From Mikania micrantha (lineage: Eukaryota; Streptophyta; Magnoliopsida; Asterales; Asteraceae), in the NCBI GenBank assembly GCA_009363875.1, contig CM018697.1, positions 2,480,001 through 2,544,000 on the forward strand: a stretch of 64,000 nt of DNA, given 5' to 3'. Positions 36,824 to 46,344 of the stretch are shown here, piece by piece (within the stretch, counting starts at the first letter, position 1; every line of letters begins with the position of its first letter). The notes under the pieces are model-generated. The model was not told where the DNA came from and did no database searches. It saw only the letters and a list, made by a program, of their open reading frames with translations. Made by a program: the position numbers and the translations under genes.

Positions 36824-39472
36824 AAGGTATGGCTAGTTTGTGATCGTGATGGCGAACACAAGGCCGTTGCGACGCGTAGACGATCCGGCAGCAAGAAAAT
36901 TGGCTGTCCATTTAAACTGGTTGGGGTTTACAACGAAAAGCGTCTTGTTTGGCAGTTAGAGGTCCGAAATGACGAGCATAACCATGAGGCCGCTCAACAT
37001 CTAGAAGGGCATCCATTTGTAAGAAGGTTGTCTCAAGACGAACAAAAGATGGTGGCACAGCTGACAGAACAACATATGGACCCGCGCAATATTTTGTCAA
37101 CTATCAAGAAGCAAAATCCTGATAATGTCTCTGTAATCAGGGACATATACAACGCCCAACAGAAAATAAAAAATGAAAAGAAAGTAGGTACCACTCCAAT
37201 GCAGGTTCTGGAAAACCTACTGCATTCCAAGGGCTATGTGTATTATACCAGAGAAGATCCTGCAACAAATGCCGTCGAGGAAGTGTTCTTCTGTCATCCA
37301 AAGTCGTACACATATTGGCGAGCATTCCCTCATGTGCTGATGATTGACGCGACATACAAAACGAACATGTACAGAATACCGTTTGTACAGATTGTTGGTG
37401 TGACTTCAACACACCATACGTTTTGTATTGCACATGCGTTTATAACAAAAGAACGTGAAGATAATTACCTGTGGGTAATACAGAAGCTGAAAGAAATGTT
37501 AGACAAGTGTATGGACCCCCGTGTAATAATAACAGACCGAGATCTTGCATTGATGAATGCGTGTAAGCTGGTATTTCCTGACTCAAGTAGGTGCTTATGC
37601 AGGTGGCACATAAGCGAGAACATTTCTAAACACTGCAAGGCAAGTTTTTCTAACAGTGATTGGAACAAATTCCGTCATATGTGGACGACATTGTGTGAGT
37701 CTTCATCTGAGGACATTTATCAATACAATTATAACAAGTTATACGAACAGCTAACCAAAGACAACCGACAGCGTAAGTTTTTGTACATACATACATATAT
37801 ACATATAATATATATCTATATATACACACTACTTAAATGGTTAAATTTTGTTTCAGGCGTTTTAAATTATTTAACGCAAACATGGTTGAACAGTTACAAA
37901 GAAATGTTTGTATCTGCTTGGACCAACAAAAACCGAAATTTTGGTCAACATACAACCAACAGAGTCAAAAGTCAGCACACAAACTTAAAACGATATTTAA
38001 AAACACCAAATAGTTCGCTTGCCACACTCGTGGGGTTTGTTGACGAAGTTGTAAATTCACAGGAGGTGAACATAAATCACGGTTTTGAAACAAGTAAGGT
38101 GAAAACTATGAGTCATCACAAAAAAACGTTGTTTGATAACCTTCGAGGTAAGGTGTCACACAAGGCTCTTGATCTGCTTGTTGTTGAAAAAACCAAGATA
38201 CAGGCATTGCGAACCGGAAATCATACATGTAACTGTCAACTTTTTACTAGTTGTGGCTTACCGTGTGCTTGTCGTCTGTCAAAATATGAAAACACAGGTA
38301 ACATTATAAACATCACGTACATTATTATTATAGTAAACGTCTTTCATTTGTTACAAATTTTGATAATCAAAATTGTTCCAGATACCAAAATTCCACTTTC
38401 TGCCGTAGATATGTTCTGGACCAAACTTGATACTCGTCCGTTATTTTTAGACGAAGAAGAAATTAATGTCGAAGAACAGTTACAAGCCGTGAAACAACAA
38501 ATAATGACACAACCGACAGAAGTGAAAAAAAGTATGATGAAAAAAATACTAGCTACAGCTTTTCCTTGGAAAAGTGATAAGAAACCGCCTGTTGTTCAAA
38601 AAGACGTTCGTGGACGCCCTAGTTCTAAATTGCAGCAACAAAAGAAACAGGACTCACAACACAGCGTCTTTGAACCACCCAGACATAGTTCTTACACACA
38701 TTCCAAGGTTAAAGATCAGACTGCTACACTACAGCGTAGTCGATCAACATCTTCAAAGGGGAAAGCTAAAGCAAAAAACGACCCTATCCAACTATCACAA
38801 GAGTCTCATTCATTTCAATCGGTCATTGAAAACGAGAGTATCTGGAATTTTAACAGGTTTAAAAGCTTAATACCAGATTTGTTTCACAGTCACGTTTCAC
38901 GCATACAGGACGTAATGCCCGACGGAAACTGTGGTTTCCGAGCTGTTGCCGTGGGTTTAGGTTTTGATGAAAACATGTGGCTCTATGTCCGACAGCAACT
39001 GTTAGACGAGATGGAAACACACAGGGATGCATATCGGATGATATTTGAAAATATACAAAAGGGAATGTATAATTTCATTTATAATAGCATTAACTGGCAG
39101 CAAGTTCAAGCTGCACCATTTAAACATTGGATGCAAATGCCTTACACCGGAATTCTCATCGCTCAAAGATTTGGTGTGATTGTTCACCTAATAAATATAA
39201 AAAGTTCTCAGACATATTTTCCACTATGGATAAGCGCAGAGAGTGAAGCTGTCATCCCTCATCAGGTCGTGTCGTTCTTATATGTACACAACAATCATTT
39301 CGTCAACATCAAGTTGGAAGGAGATTATCCGATGCCAACAATAAGTGCAGTTTGGAATAAGTATCACACAGCAAACGCGTCTTCTTGGGAAGAAATATAT
39401 CGACAACGCATACAACAATTCGTAGAAATATGTCGTGAAAAAGGACAAGTCAATTATATTGATTTATTTTAA
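36824..39472 (+). CDS. MULE transposase, 3' part: zinc finger, DDE core, SWIM-like, OTU domain
   Basis: This continues the frame broken at 25066; two 84-nt introns (37773-37856, 38298-38381) are inferred, and the two parts together would be about 974 aa. In order: the rest of the FAR1/WRKY-GCM1-like finger (KKIGCPFKL...NDEHNHEA); the MULE core with LMIDATYKTN and VIITDRDLALMNA followed by CRWHISENI; a SWIM-like segment CNCQLFTSCGLPCACRL, with the usual final His replaced by Cys; a basic linker; and a C-terminal OTU cysteine-protease domain with the triad motifs DGNCGFRAVA and HNNHFVNIKL. Transposases with ULP1-type proteases are known from Kaonashi MULEs; OTU is a different deubiquitinase family. 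No stop or frameshift interrupts this half, so loss of function stems from the LTR insertion alone. Confidence 0.9.
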   Translation, partial: KVWLVCDRDGEHKAVATRRRSGSKKIGCPFKLVGVYNEKRLVWQLEVRNDEHNHEAAQHLEGHPFVRRLSQDEQKMVAQLTEQHMDPRNILSTIKKQNPDNVSVIRDIYNAQQKIKNEKKVGTTPMQVLENLLHSKGYVYYTREDPATNAVEEVFFCHPKSYTYWRAFPHVLMIDATYKTNMYRIPFVQIVGVTSTHHTFCIAHAFITKEREDNYLWVIQKLKEMLDKCMDPRVIITDRDLALMNACKLVFPDSSRCLCRWHISENISKHCKASFSNSDWNKFRHMWTTLCESSSEDIYQYNYNKLYEQLTKDNRQRKFLYIHTYIHIIYIYIYTLLKWLNFVSGVLNYLTQTWLNSYKEMFVSAWTNKNRNFGQHTTNRVKSQHTNLKRYLKTPNSSLATLVGFVDEVVNSQEVNINHGFETSKVKTMSHHKKTLFDNLRGKVSHKALDLLVVEKTKIQALRTGNHTCNCQLFTSCGLPCACRLSKYENTGNIINITYIIIIVNVFHLLQILIIKIVPDTKIPLSAVDMFWTKLDTRPLFLDEEEINVEEQLQAVKQQIMTQPTEVKKSMMKKILATAFPWKSDKKPPVVQKDVRGRPSSKLQQQKKQDSQHSVFEPPRHSSYTHSKVKDQTATLQRSRSTSSKGKAKAKNDPIQLSQESHSFQSVIENESIWNFNRFKSLIPDLFHSHVSRIQDVMPDGNCGFRAVAVGLGFDENMWLYVRQQLLDEMETHRDAYRMIFENIQKGMYNFIYNSINWQQVQAAPFKHWMQMPYTGILIAQRFGVIVHLINIKSSQTYFPLWISAESEAVIPHQVVSFLYVHNNHFVNIKLEGDYPMPTISAVWNKYHTANASSWEEIYRQRIQQFVEICREKGQVNYIDLF

Positions 39473-39544
39473 ATGTAACTTTGTTTAACACGAATAAAAA
39501 GTTATTTTATAAAAAAACAAAAGAATTTATGAATTTTTTGGTCA

Positions 39545-39859
39545 TGTACGCCACGTAGAGTACCCTACGTGGCGTACAGGGTGGAGTATGGCCTGTACTA
39601 CAGGCCATACTCCACCCTGTACGCCACGTAGGGTTCTCTACGTGGCGTACATATGTTGAGGCTGATGTTTAATGACATTATGGTCATGTACGCCACGTAG
39701 AGTACCCTACGTGGCGTACAGGGTGGAGTATGGCCTGTACTACAGGCCATACTCCACCCTGTACGCCACGTAGGGTACTCTACGTGGCGTACAGGACCAT
39801 AATGTCATTGAACAGACTCCACATATGTACGCCACGTAGGGTACCCTACGACACGTACA
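39545..39859. repeat. Middle hairpin array A with two long nested palindromes
   Basis: Five hairpin units (39545, 39618, 39687, 39760, 39826) lie just after the transposase stop. The first two flank a 39-nt perfect palindrome (arms GGGTGGAGTATGGCCTGTA, loop C), forming a 107-nt palindrome at 39545-39651. A second copy at 39687-39793 is extended by complementary 16-mers (AATGACATTATGGTCA on the left) to a 139-nt palindrome, 39671-39809, with very few mismatches. Confidence 0.95.
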
Positions 39860-39865
39860 AATGCC

Positions 39866-39872
39866 TATATAA
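39866..39872 (+). promoter_or_regulatory. TATA box of passenger gene and 5' leader
   Basis: TATATAA is followed by a pyrimidine-rich leader and, at 40009/40010, a consensus 5' splice site (CATAG|GTAAGT). This looks like a plant promoter with a leader intron for the Athila-ORF1-like gene. The acceptor is unclear. Confidence 0.5.
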
Positions 39873-40093
39873 GCGTGGGATGCGTTCATACGCCTCCCAA
39901 ACCGCCCCATATACGCCATTAAACTCTCTCGACCTTCCTCTCTCATATCGAGCTGTACGCGTGCGGATTCGAGCCAAATTTGTTACCATCTTCCTTCTAC
40001 GCATCATAGGTAAGTTTTTCTTGCTTTTTAACCATTAGAATGGGCTAGATTGACACGGGAATGGTTTGGGTTGCGTAACCTAGTCTGAGCGAA

Positions 40094-40315
40094 GAACAGT
40101 ACGCCACGTACAGCACTGTACGTGGCGTACTGTTCCTCACAAATTCAAAAAATAAAGAACTGTACGCCACGTAGAGTGTTATACGCTGCGTAGTGTTCAT
40201 CCCTAATTTCTTATGAATTGATTTGTGCCTGTACGCCACGTACAGTGGTCTACGTGGCGTATAGGGTGGAGTATGGCCTGTAGTACAGCCATACTCCACC
40301 CTGTACGCCACGTAG
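40094..40315. repeat. Middle hairpin array B
   Basis: This contains a 42-nt palindrome at 40094-40135, units at 40161 and 40230, a third copy of the GGGTGGAGTATGGCCTGTA palindrome (40264-40301, one base missing in the right arm), and a half unit TGTACGCCACGTAG at 40302 that runs straight into the coding sequence of the next gene. Confidence 0.92.
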
Positions 40316-41462
40316 AATCGGGGAGACGCCGTGGAGACGGCTGTTCGAGCTGGCGTTCCAGCCCTCTTACAGGGAGGTCGTCGTGGAGTTCCTCTCCACA
40401 TTTACTTTCCGCCCAGGCGGTGTTCCGGAGGTTGTATTCTCCATGCTTCGCCAGCGACATGAGATGTCGCTGGCGGAGTTCGCAGTCATTGCTGGCCTAT
40501 ACTGGGAGCCAGAGACTGTTACCCCGCTGTACACAGCGGGGATTACTGAGATTGATGACGCCACCTTGCGTGCATGGTGGCCTCATATTGCCGATGATCC
40601 CTTCAGAGGGACTAAGGCGAGAGTGAGTCGCATTCGCGACCCTCTGATTAGATATATGCACCGGCTGATTGCCACGTCAATTTCTGGACGTGGCAGAAGC
40701 CGCGAGTGGTGCACGCTACATGATTTATTTTATTTGTACTGCCTTATTACCGGTCGTACATGTCAGCTCGTGCGCTGCCTTGCCGAGTACTTCGCGACTT
40801 ATTACCACCGGCAGCAGCGCGGAGCCATATATGGCAGTGCCTATATCACCATTATAGGCCGAGCACTGGGGCATCTTCACCAGGACACGATCAAGGAGCT
40901 GTCTGATCCTGTGGATCCAGTCAGACTCGATCGCCGGACGCTCTTCGGTATGAAGATCGTCCAGGATTTTCCTGGTGTAGGTCTCCGGTTCTCACTTGTA
41001 CGGGGAGTGATGTGGGTCCCTCCCCCCCTACAGGTGATGGACGCAGCCGGGGGCGTGGGAGTTGGACAGGGAGGTGAGGGTGCTGGTGGAGAGGGGGACG
41101 ACGGTGGTTTGGCTGGTGATGGTGAGGGTGGCGGGGGTGAGGGGGGCGGGGGTGATGATGAGGGTGGGGGTGGGGGTGAGGCCGGAGGCGCTCATTACGT
41201 TACGCAGCATCCGCAGCGGAGATACCATACGGTGAGGCTTCCGGCACGCCTGGAGACGATACTGCAGGATCTTTCTGCACGATCCAGGGTGTACGATCAG
41301 ATACTCCAGGATCTTTCTACACGATCTAGGGAGCACGATCGGATCCTGTCTCGGCAGAGCGATATGCTGCGCTGGATGATCGATCGCGAGATCGAGAGGT
41401 CCAGGCAGGCAGGTATCGAGCCTCCTCCCCTTCCGCCATCACCTCCCCGACAGGATCCGTAG
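40284..41462 (+). CDS. Athila-ORF1-like protein carried by the MULE (about 390 aa, start unresolved)
   Basis: The open frame runs from 40284 to the stop at 41462. The first ~220 residues match the pattern of the Arabidopsis retrotransposon ORF1 (ATHILA) domain: WRRLFELAFQPSYREVVVEF, MSLAEFAVIAGLY, IRDPLIRYMHRLIA, a LHDLFYLYCLITGR block, and an IYGSAYITIIGRAL block. A Gly/Asp-rich low-complexity linker follows (about 245-300), then two related heptad segments (ILQDLSARSR, ILQDLSTRSR) and a Pro-rich end. There is no ATG before residue ~50 of the conserved region, so the start must be supplied by splicing from the leader exon or by a non-AUG codon; the obvious leader donor at 40009 does not give a matching phase. 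The first ~11 codons are hairpin-array sequence. Function unknown. Confidence 0.72.
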   Translation, partial: YSHTPPCTPRRIGETPWRRLFELAFQPSYREVVVEFLSTFTFRPGGVPEVVFSMLRQRHEMSLAEFAVIAGLYWEPETVTPLYTAGITEIDDATLRAWWPHIADDPFRGTKARVSRIRDPLIRYMHRLIATSISGRGRSREWCTLHDLFYLYCLITGRTCQLVRCLAEYFATYYHRQQRGAIYGSAYITIIGRALGHLHQDTIKELSDPVDPVRLDRRTLFGMKIVQDFPGVGLRFSLVRGVMWVPPPLQVMDAAGGVGVGQGGEGAGGEGDDGGLAGDGEGGGGEGGGGDDEGGGGGEAGGAHYVTQHPQRRYHTVRLPARLETILQDLSARSRVYDQILQDLSTRSREHDRILSRQSDMLRWMIDREIERSRQAGIEPPPLPPSPPRQDP

Positions 41463-41737
41463 TTTATTTGGTTTCCTTGTACTGTACAAACACTGTTTAT
41501 GTATATATTGTGATTTGTTTTGGTTGTTTGTTCATTTATCGTTTTAATTTGTATATAAACTGTATTTGTGCTGTTTGATGCTAATTTTTGGCAAAACGAC
41601 AATATTAATGACACAAATTTATTAGAAATTAAAAACGTTAATAATAATGTATAAAAGGTGCTTAAATCATTAAACGTTAAAAAAGTTATAACATTACAAA
41701 TTTTATTTCAATTTTAAGAAAAAAAAATTTCTACTTA

Positions 41738-41981
41738 GACGTGTCGTATAGTACCCTACTACACGTATAATAGTTCAATTGTTATGTAAAAAGACAAGGT
41801 ATTTTATTCAACAAACCTATACGCCACGTAGAGTGCTCTACGTGGCGTACAACATGGAATTTAACCCATCACATCTGAGAATTTAAGGTTTTCATTCTGT
41901 CAGATGTTGTATTCCACGAACAGTACTGTACGTGGCGTCCGACTGGTGCTGTACGCCACGTAGAGACCTATACGTGGCGTC
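41738..41981. repeat. Right hairpin array (four units)
   Basis: Units at about 41738, 41818, 41908 and 41950 lie just inside the right terminal repeat of the Mutator-like element. The unit at 41818 (TATACGCCACGTAGAGTG with CTCTACGTGGCGTAC) is the best preserved. Confidence 0.88.
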
Positions 41982-42031
41982 TCAGAAAAGGTTGGGGTGT
42001 TGAATTAAAAAAGTGGGGTGTGTGAATATGT

Positions 42032-42999
42032 TTAAAAAAACATATGTTTAAAAAACTGTAAAGAATCACTTGCTAATATGTACGTCATGTATTATTCTTG
42101 TAATATTAAATGCTAAACCTGTTGTAGTAATTTTACTTTTAAGATGTTGTATATGCATGAACTTACACTCATTTTAGCACCACATTAGTCGAGAGTTTAA
42201 CTGTATCATAGATGGACTGTTGTATATGCATAAACTTATACTTTTTATACATTTTTAAATTAGAATCACTATCTTAACGATCTCATGCATGATACAATGA
42301 AACTAGTTGACTTTAACTATATCATAGATGGAATGTGGCCTTTATCGCTACATACATGACGTTCAACAAGAGGAACAACAATGAGATTGAAGAGAGTTGA
42401 AAGACGAGATAAATCTTGTTAAGTGATAACATCAATCTCTACAAATAATTATTAACAATGATTAATAAACAAAGAAGACATGTTACAAAATCATGTCAAA
42501 TGAGTTATCCCGAGGATTAAATAGTCCTAACATCATCTCTTTCCTCCCTTTTTCTTTAATTGCTAAATCAAGCATCAATCGACAAACGAGTAACTTGACT
42601 CACCATTTACAAGGAAACCATACTATGTACAAGGAAACCATACTATGACGACCTCATGTTCATCTAGGCTAGAAGCCACATCGTTTCTTGTAACATCTCT
42701 TGTTTACTCTAGTAATATCAATAATGTATTAACTTTTGAGTTATTAATTATCAAGGTTTTGGACCTTTGGTTTTTGGTTTTTTGCGTTGTATAAAGAAAG
42801 TTCCACCAATAAAAAACAATAGAAGAATAATAATTAGAAAGAGAGAAGTAATATATCTAATCCAAGAATACCAATATTTGACTAGATTTCTTTGACCCAC
42901 TAGTTACATCTCTTTTATAGTTTAACAAATGAACTACATAGATTGATCATACATTCATACATAAAGAGCTAGTCATAACCGATATAAACTAGTTAGTTC
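42032..42999. other. Intergenic: SWEET 3' side
   Basis: AT-rich sequence without a coding exon. A 20-bp unit TACAAGGAAACCATACTATG is tandemly repeated at about 42608-42647. The SWEET 3' UTR must lie at the right end. Confidence 0.6.
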
Positions 43000-45498
43000 T
43001 CAAGCTGCACACATAATAAGTACAGGCTTCACTACTTCCACCCCACAAGGATCATCATCCACCATCGCCGCCGTGGTCATCATTCCTTTATATAGCTCCG
43101 GCATCTTATTTTGTTTTTTCTCTTCCACCTCCACCATCTCGCTGCTGATGCTGCTACTGCTACGGCTGGAATCCACCGGATATACCTCCGAGTTGGATAT
43201 CCTTATGTTTATAATGTGATCAGGGAGCTTAATTTCAGGAATGCTAATCACTTTGCTCTTTTGTTTGTAATATTGATATAATGCAATTTGAATTACCCCC
43301 AATACAAATCCCAACACATTTGGCACCTACAATATGTATACATCACGTAAAAGTTAACGAGTACTAACAAAAAAAATAATATTATTTAAAAATATAAACG
43401 AAAATATGACATGTACCGTAACACATAGGTCCGCGGTGAACATTCCATATGTGAACCATGTCATTGCGCTTAACGTGAGTAGACATGACAAGGGGAATGG
43501 CATGAACTCGATGCTTTTAGTTTTCACAACTTTAAACTGTTGCAGCGTACAAACCGTGTAAAATGACATGAAATAATTAAACCTTTTTAAATTAAATGAA
43601 ATGCATACACACATAACCTGCCTTGCTAGGATATATCTATATGTACTCACCACGATCGTAAGAGGAGATGCAAAAACACAAATGGACATTCCAACACAAA
43701 TCCATCCCACAACCACAGCCCGAGTCGTTCCTTGCAAGAGGAAATACGATCCAAGAAAAATCACAAGGCACATCGCCATTGCCGCACTCGAAATCTTGAA
43801 TGTTTGCTTCTGTGTAATAACAACATGTCTGTTTAAATGACTCGATTTAATTAAGTAATATGTTTATATAAAGAATCACACATGCATAATCTTTTAAAAC
43901 TAAACTCTTTTATAACGTTTTGTTATAGAGTTTAAATTATTATTCTAAAAGTAATAATATATAATAAAAAACACGCAAAAATGTTTGAAATTTCTAAATG
44001 CATACTCTATACGACTTATATATATGTGTAACGTACCTTTCCATAAGGAGTTGCATACATGACGAAAATGATCAGATATAGGGATTCAATGAGAGATCCG
44101 AAAGCGTTGATAGTGATGAGAAGGAACGTGTCACCTCCTTTGATCAAAGAATAGTACAACCACAACAACGAGCTAAATAAAGCCACCACATAAGGCAATG
44201 ACTGGAATCCCATAGTCGATTTGTTCTTACATATTGAAATAAATGTTGGTCTGTCAAAATTTTTACAAAAAAAAAAATTGATTAAATTCTATAACAAACT
44301 AATAAAAAATCTTATTAACTTCATGTTATTTGACATACATTGGAGCTAAGTAGACACCAACGGACACAACATTACCTGTAACATCATATCACACATGAAC
44401 AAAATTAAATAAAACATAATTAATATTCGTGAATCTACCTATCTACCGATACTAATAAATAAAGGCTTTATTGTCACAAGGCATGTTTTAGAGCTTCTTA
44501 ACCTCCATTTTCCGTCCCTCTCTCCTATTAAATACATTTTAATTTTTTTAAATATATTAATATTAAATACATACTTTTTTTAAACAAAAAATATTATATA
44601 TTATAAAATTTCTAAAAACAGTTTTTTGAAACATAATGTTTAAAGAAAAATAAACTATATAAAAAAGTTAGTTTTTAAAGAAATAATATTATTATTTTAA
44701 TACTTAAAATATTAAATCATGCGAAATTGTAATCGTATTTTGTAATAAAAAACATCTTATATTTTTCTAAATTTTTATTGATAATTATTCGTTATACTTT
44801 TTTATTTAATTCAGGATACTAACCTAGTATTAATATATATATTAAAAGGTAACACAAATGAATAGTAACTATATATATATTTTATTCAAATAGTTTATAC
44901 ACACACACACACACATATATGTATATCTATGTTTTTGACGATATTCGGAGAAGGTAACGGAGATTAATTTTTTATCATTAAAAATCGATGTTTGTTTAAA
45001 AATTTGTGTTTTTTTTAATTCAATCAATTAGTTGTCGTTGAAAAATATTTTTTTACTAATTTTTTCTATTATTTTTGTAACATATTTGCATGGATTTTGT
45101 ATGATTTTTTATGAGAAATTTACACAGGGTTTGTGATGATAAATTTGATTTTGCTATTTAGCTTATGAATATGCAAATGATATATAATACCCGTTATCTA
45201 GAGTGTATTGTAATAATCCGCCGCAACGCGCGAGGGATAAAACCTAGTTATACTATTATATATATAAATCATTAAAATTGTATACTTTGATCATTCATTT
45301 TGTGGGCTTGGTAAATTATTTGATAATGTGCCATCACACGTACATATTTATTTTGTTTGATTGGAAGGTTGATCATGCATTACAAGCTCGATCATATATA
45401 TATTTATCTAAATAAAATAACAAGAGTAAAGTAAGTAAAATGTTACCTAGGATGCCAAAAACCAAAGCTAATGGGTGATGAACATCAATGAATCCCAT
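43000..45498 (-). CDS. SWEET: SWEET sugar transporter, clade III type (302 aa, six exons)
   Basis: Exons: 45447-45498, 44339-44375, 44037-44250, 43651-43809, 43417-43536, 43000-43326. Exon 2 is the 37-nt mini-exon typical of SWEET genes. The protein has two MtN3/saliva triple-helix repeats joined by a linker helix, seven membrane segments. Conserved blocks include FGILGNVVS, PTFISICKNKSTMGFQSLPY, VALFSSLLWLYY, ASPLTIVFKVVKTKSIEFMP and SCLLTLSAMTWFTYG. The ~90-residue cytosolic tail has a Ser run (SSRSSSSISSE). SWEETs are facilitative sugar uniporters; clade III (SWEET9-15) moves mainly sucrose across the plasma membrane in phloem loading, nectar and seed filling. The clade call rests on overall pattern, not a tree. 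Intron 1 holds a Helitron-like insertion. Confidence 0.94.
44442..45247 (+). mobile_element. Helitron-like element in SWEET intron 1
   Basis: It starts TCTACCGATACTAATAAATA after an A. It ends with GC-rich CCGCCGCAACGCGCGAGG, then CCTAG before a T. This matches the A|TC...CTAG|T boundaries and 3' GC hairpin of non-autonomous plant Helitrons. The 806-bp body is AT-rich and non-coding. It lies opposite to the SWEET transcript. Confidence 0.65.
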
Positions 45499-46060
45499 TT
45501 TTATGACCTATGCTAGCTAGACTTGTATATATCTACACGTATAGATAGAGATCGAGGTGCACGTGGAGGTGGAGATGGCTTTATAAAAACGGGTTTCTTG
45601 AGAAACCCTAAAGCCTGTCTCCTAGTTGGTTTTAGAAAATGTGATTGTCGAAGCCTGATCTCATGAAAGACGATGAATATGAAGGTATTTATACGCGTGA
45701 TGTGTGATCGGGTGTGCGCATAGAAGCATCATTGTTGCGTGACAAGTGAAGGAGAAGATAGTAGGTGGCGTATGATAAAATTATTTAGCCTTTTTTAGGT
45801 TTCTAATTTGATTTTCATATCATCTCACGTGACACCGTGTCTCAACTTCTTAACTCCTTTTTCCTTTTTTATCGTCAAAAGATTAACCGTAGGCATTGAT
45901 CTTACCTAAAAAAAATATAGTAACTTGATTAAATTGAATATATTTACGTTTGCAAGTTTAACGAATTTTAGTTTTTTATGACGATAAGTTTTAGTTTTTT
46001 ATAACTATTGAGTTTAAAGGTTTTTTATGTAAACATTATCTTGATGATCATTATTTATTA
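45499..46060. other. Intergenic: SWEET promoter side
   Basis: 5' leader and promoter of SWEET on its left edge, then AT-rich sequence. No coding exon is seen. Confidence 0.5.
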
Positions 46061-46334
46061 GAGTAAATTATCGATATGGTCCTTACGGTTTGCTAGTATT
46101 TCACTTTTGGTCCCTAGGTTTCATTAATTACCCTGTAGTCCCAAACTTTAAAAATTTGTAACACATATAGTCCTTATGTCACCAAATTACCCTCACATAA
46201 TTGACCAAATTACCTTTACATAAGGAATTTATTTGTTACAAATTTAAAATTTGAGATCATATAGGTAATTTATGAAACTTAAGGACTAAAAGTGAGATAT
46301 TAGCAAACACATGGACCATTTGGGTAATTTACTC
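46061..46334. mobile_element. Mutator-type MITE with ~52-bp inverted repeats
   Basis: The 274-bp element has long terminal inverted repeats starting GAGTAAATTA and containing ATGGTCC...GTTTGCTA...TTTCACTTTT, about 80 percent matching by eye. It is flanked by identical 10-mers TTATTTATTA (46051-46060 and 46335-46344). A 9-10 bp duplication with long inverted repeats fits Mutator-like MITEs. Confidence 0.85.
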
Positions 46335-46344
46335 TTATTTATTA

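Larger units (their letters stand above)
24037..42031 (+). mobile_element. Composite Mutator-like element with OTU transposase, passenger gene and hairpin arrays
   Basis: The left end (about 24037-24070, TCTCACACCC...TTTTCACACCC) and the complement of the right end (about 41993-42031, TTCACACACCCC...TTCAACACCCC) are imperfect inverted repeats. Just inside both ends, and again between the two genes, lie arrays of ~34-bp hairpins. Two plus-strand genes are enclosed: a MULE/FAR1-type transposase with an OTU domain, and an Athila-ORF1-like protein gene. Removing the 11.75-kb LTR retrotransposon nested in the transposase leaves about 6.2 kb, a normal size for an autonomous MULE. I could not identify a convincing 9-bp target duplication because the flanks are A/T-rich, so the exact ends are approximate. 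Confidence 0.7.

Noticed and set aside
39730..40626. Plus- and minus-strand ORFs of 68-133 aa around the middle hairpin arrays
   Set aside because: Mostly translated hairpins or shadows of the Athila-ORF1-like frame.
40441..40701. Second gene in or near the Athila-ORF1-like ORF on the opposite strand
   Set aside because: Frames opposite 40383-41462 are open only because of GC-rich codon bias; no domain is recognisable.
24078..41981. CRISPR-like array (regular repeats with spacers)
   Set aside because: Repeats are hairpins of variable sequence and irregular spacing in a plant transposon; no cas genes and the wrong kind of genome.
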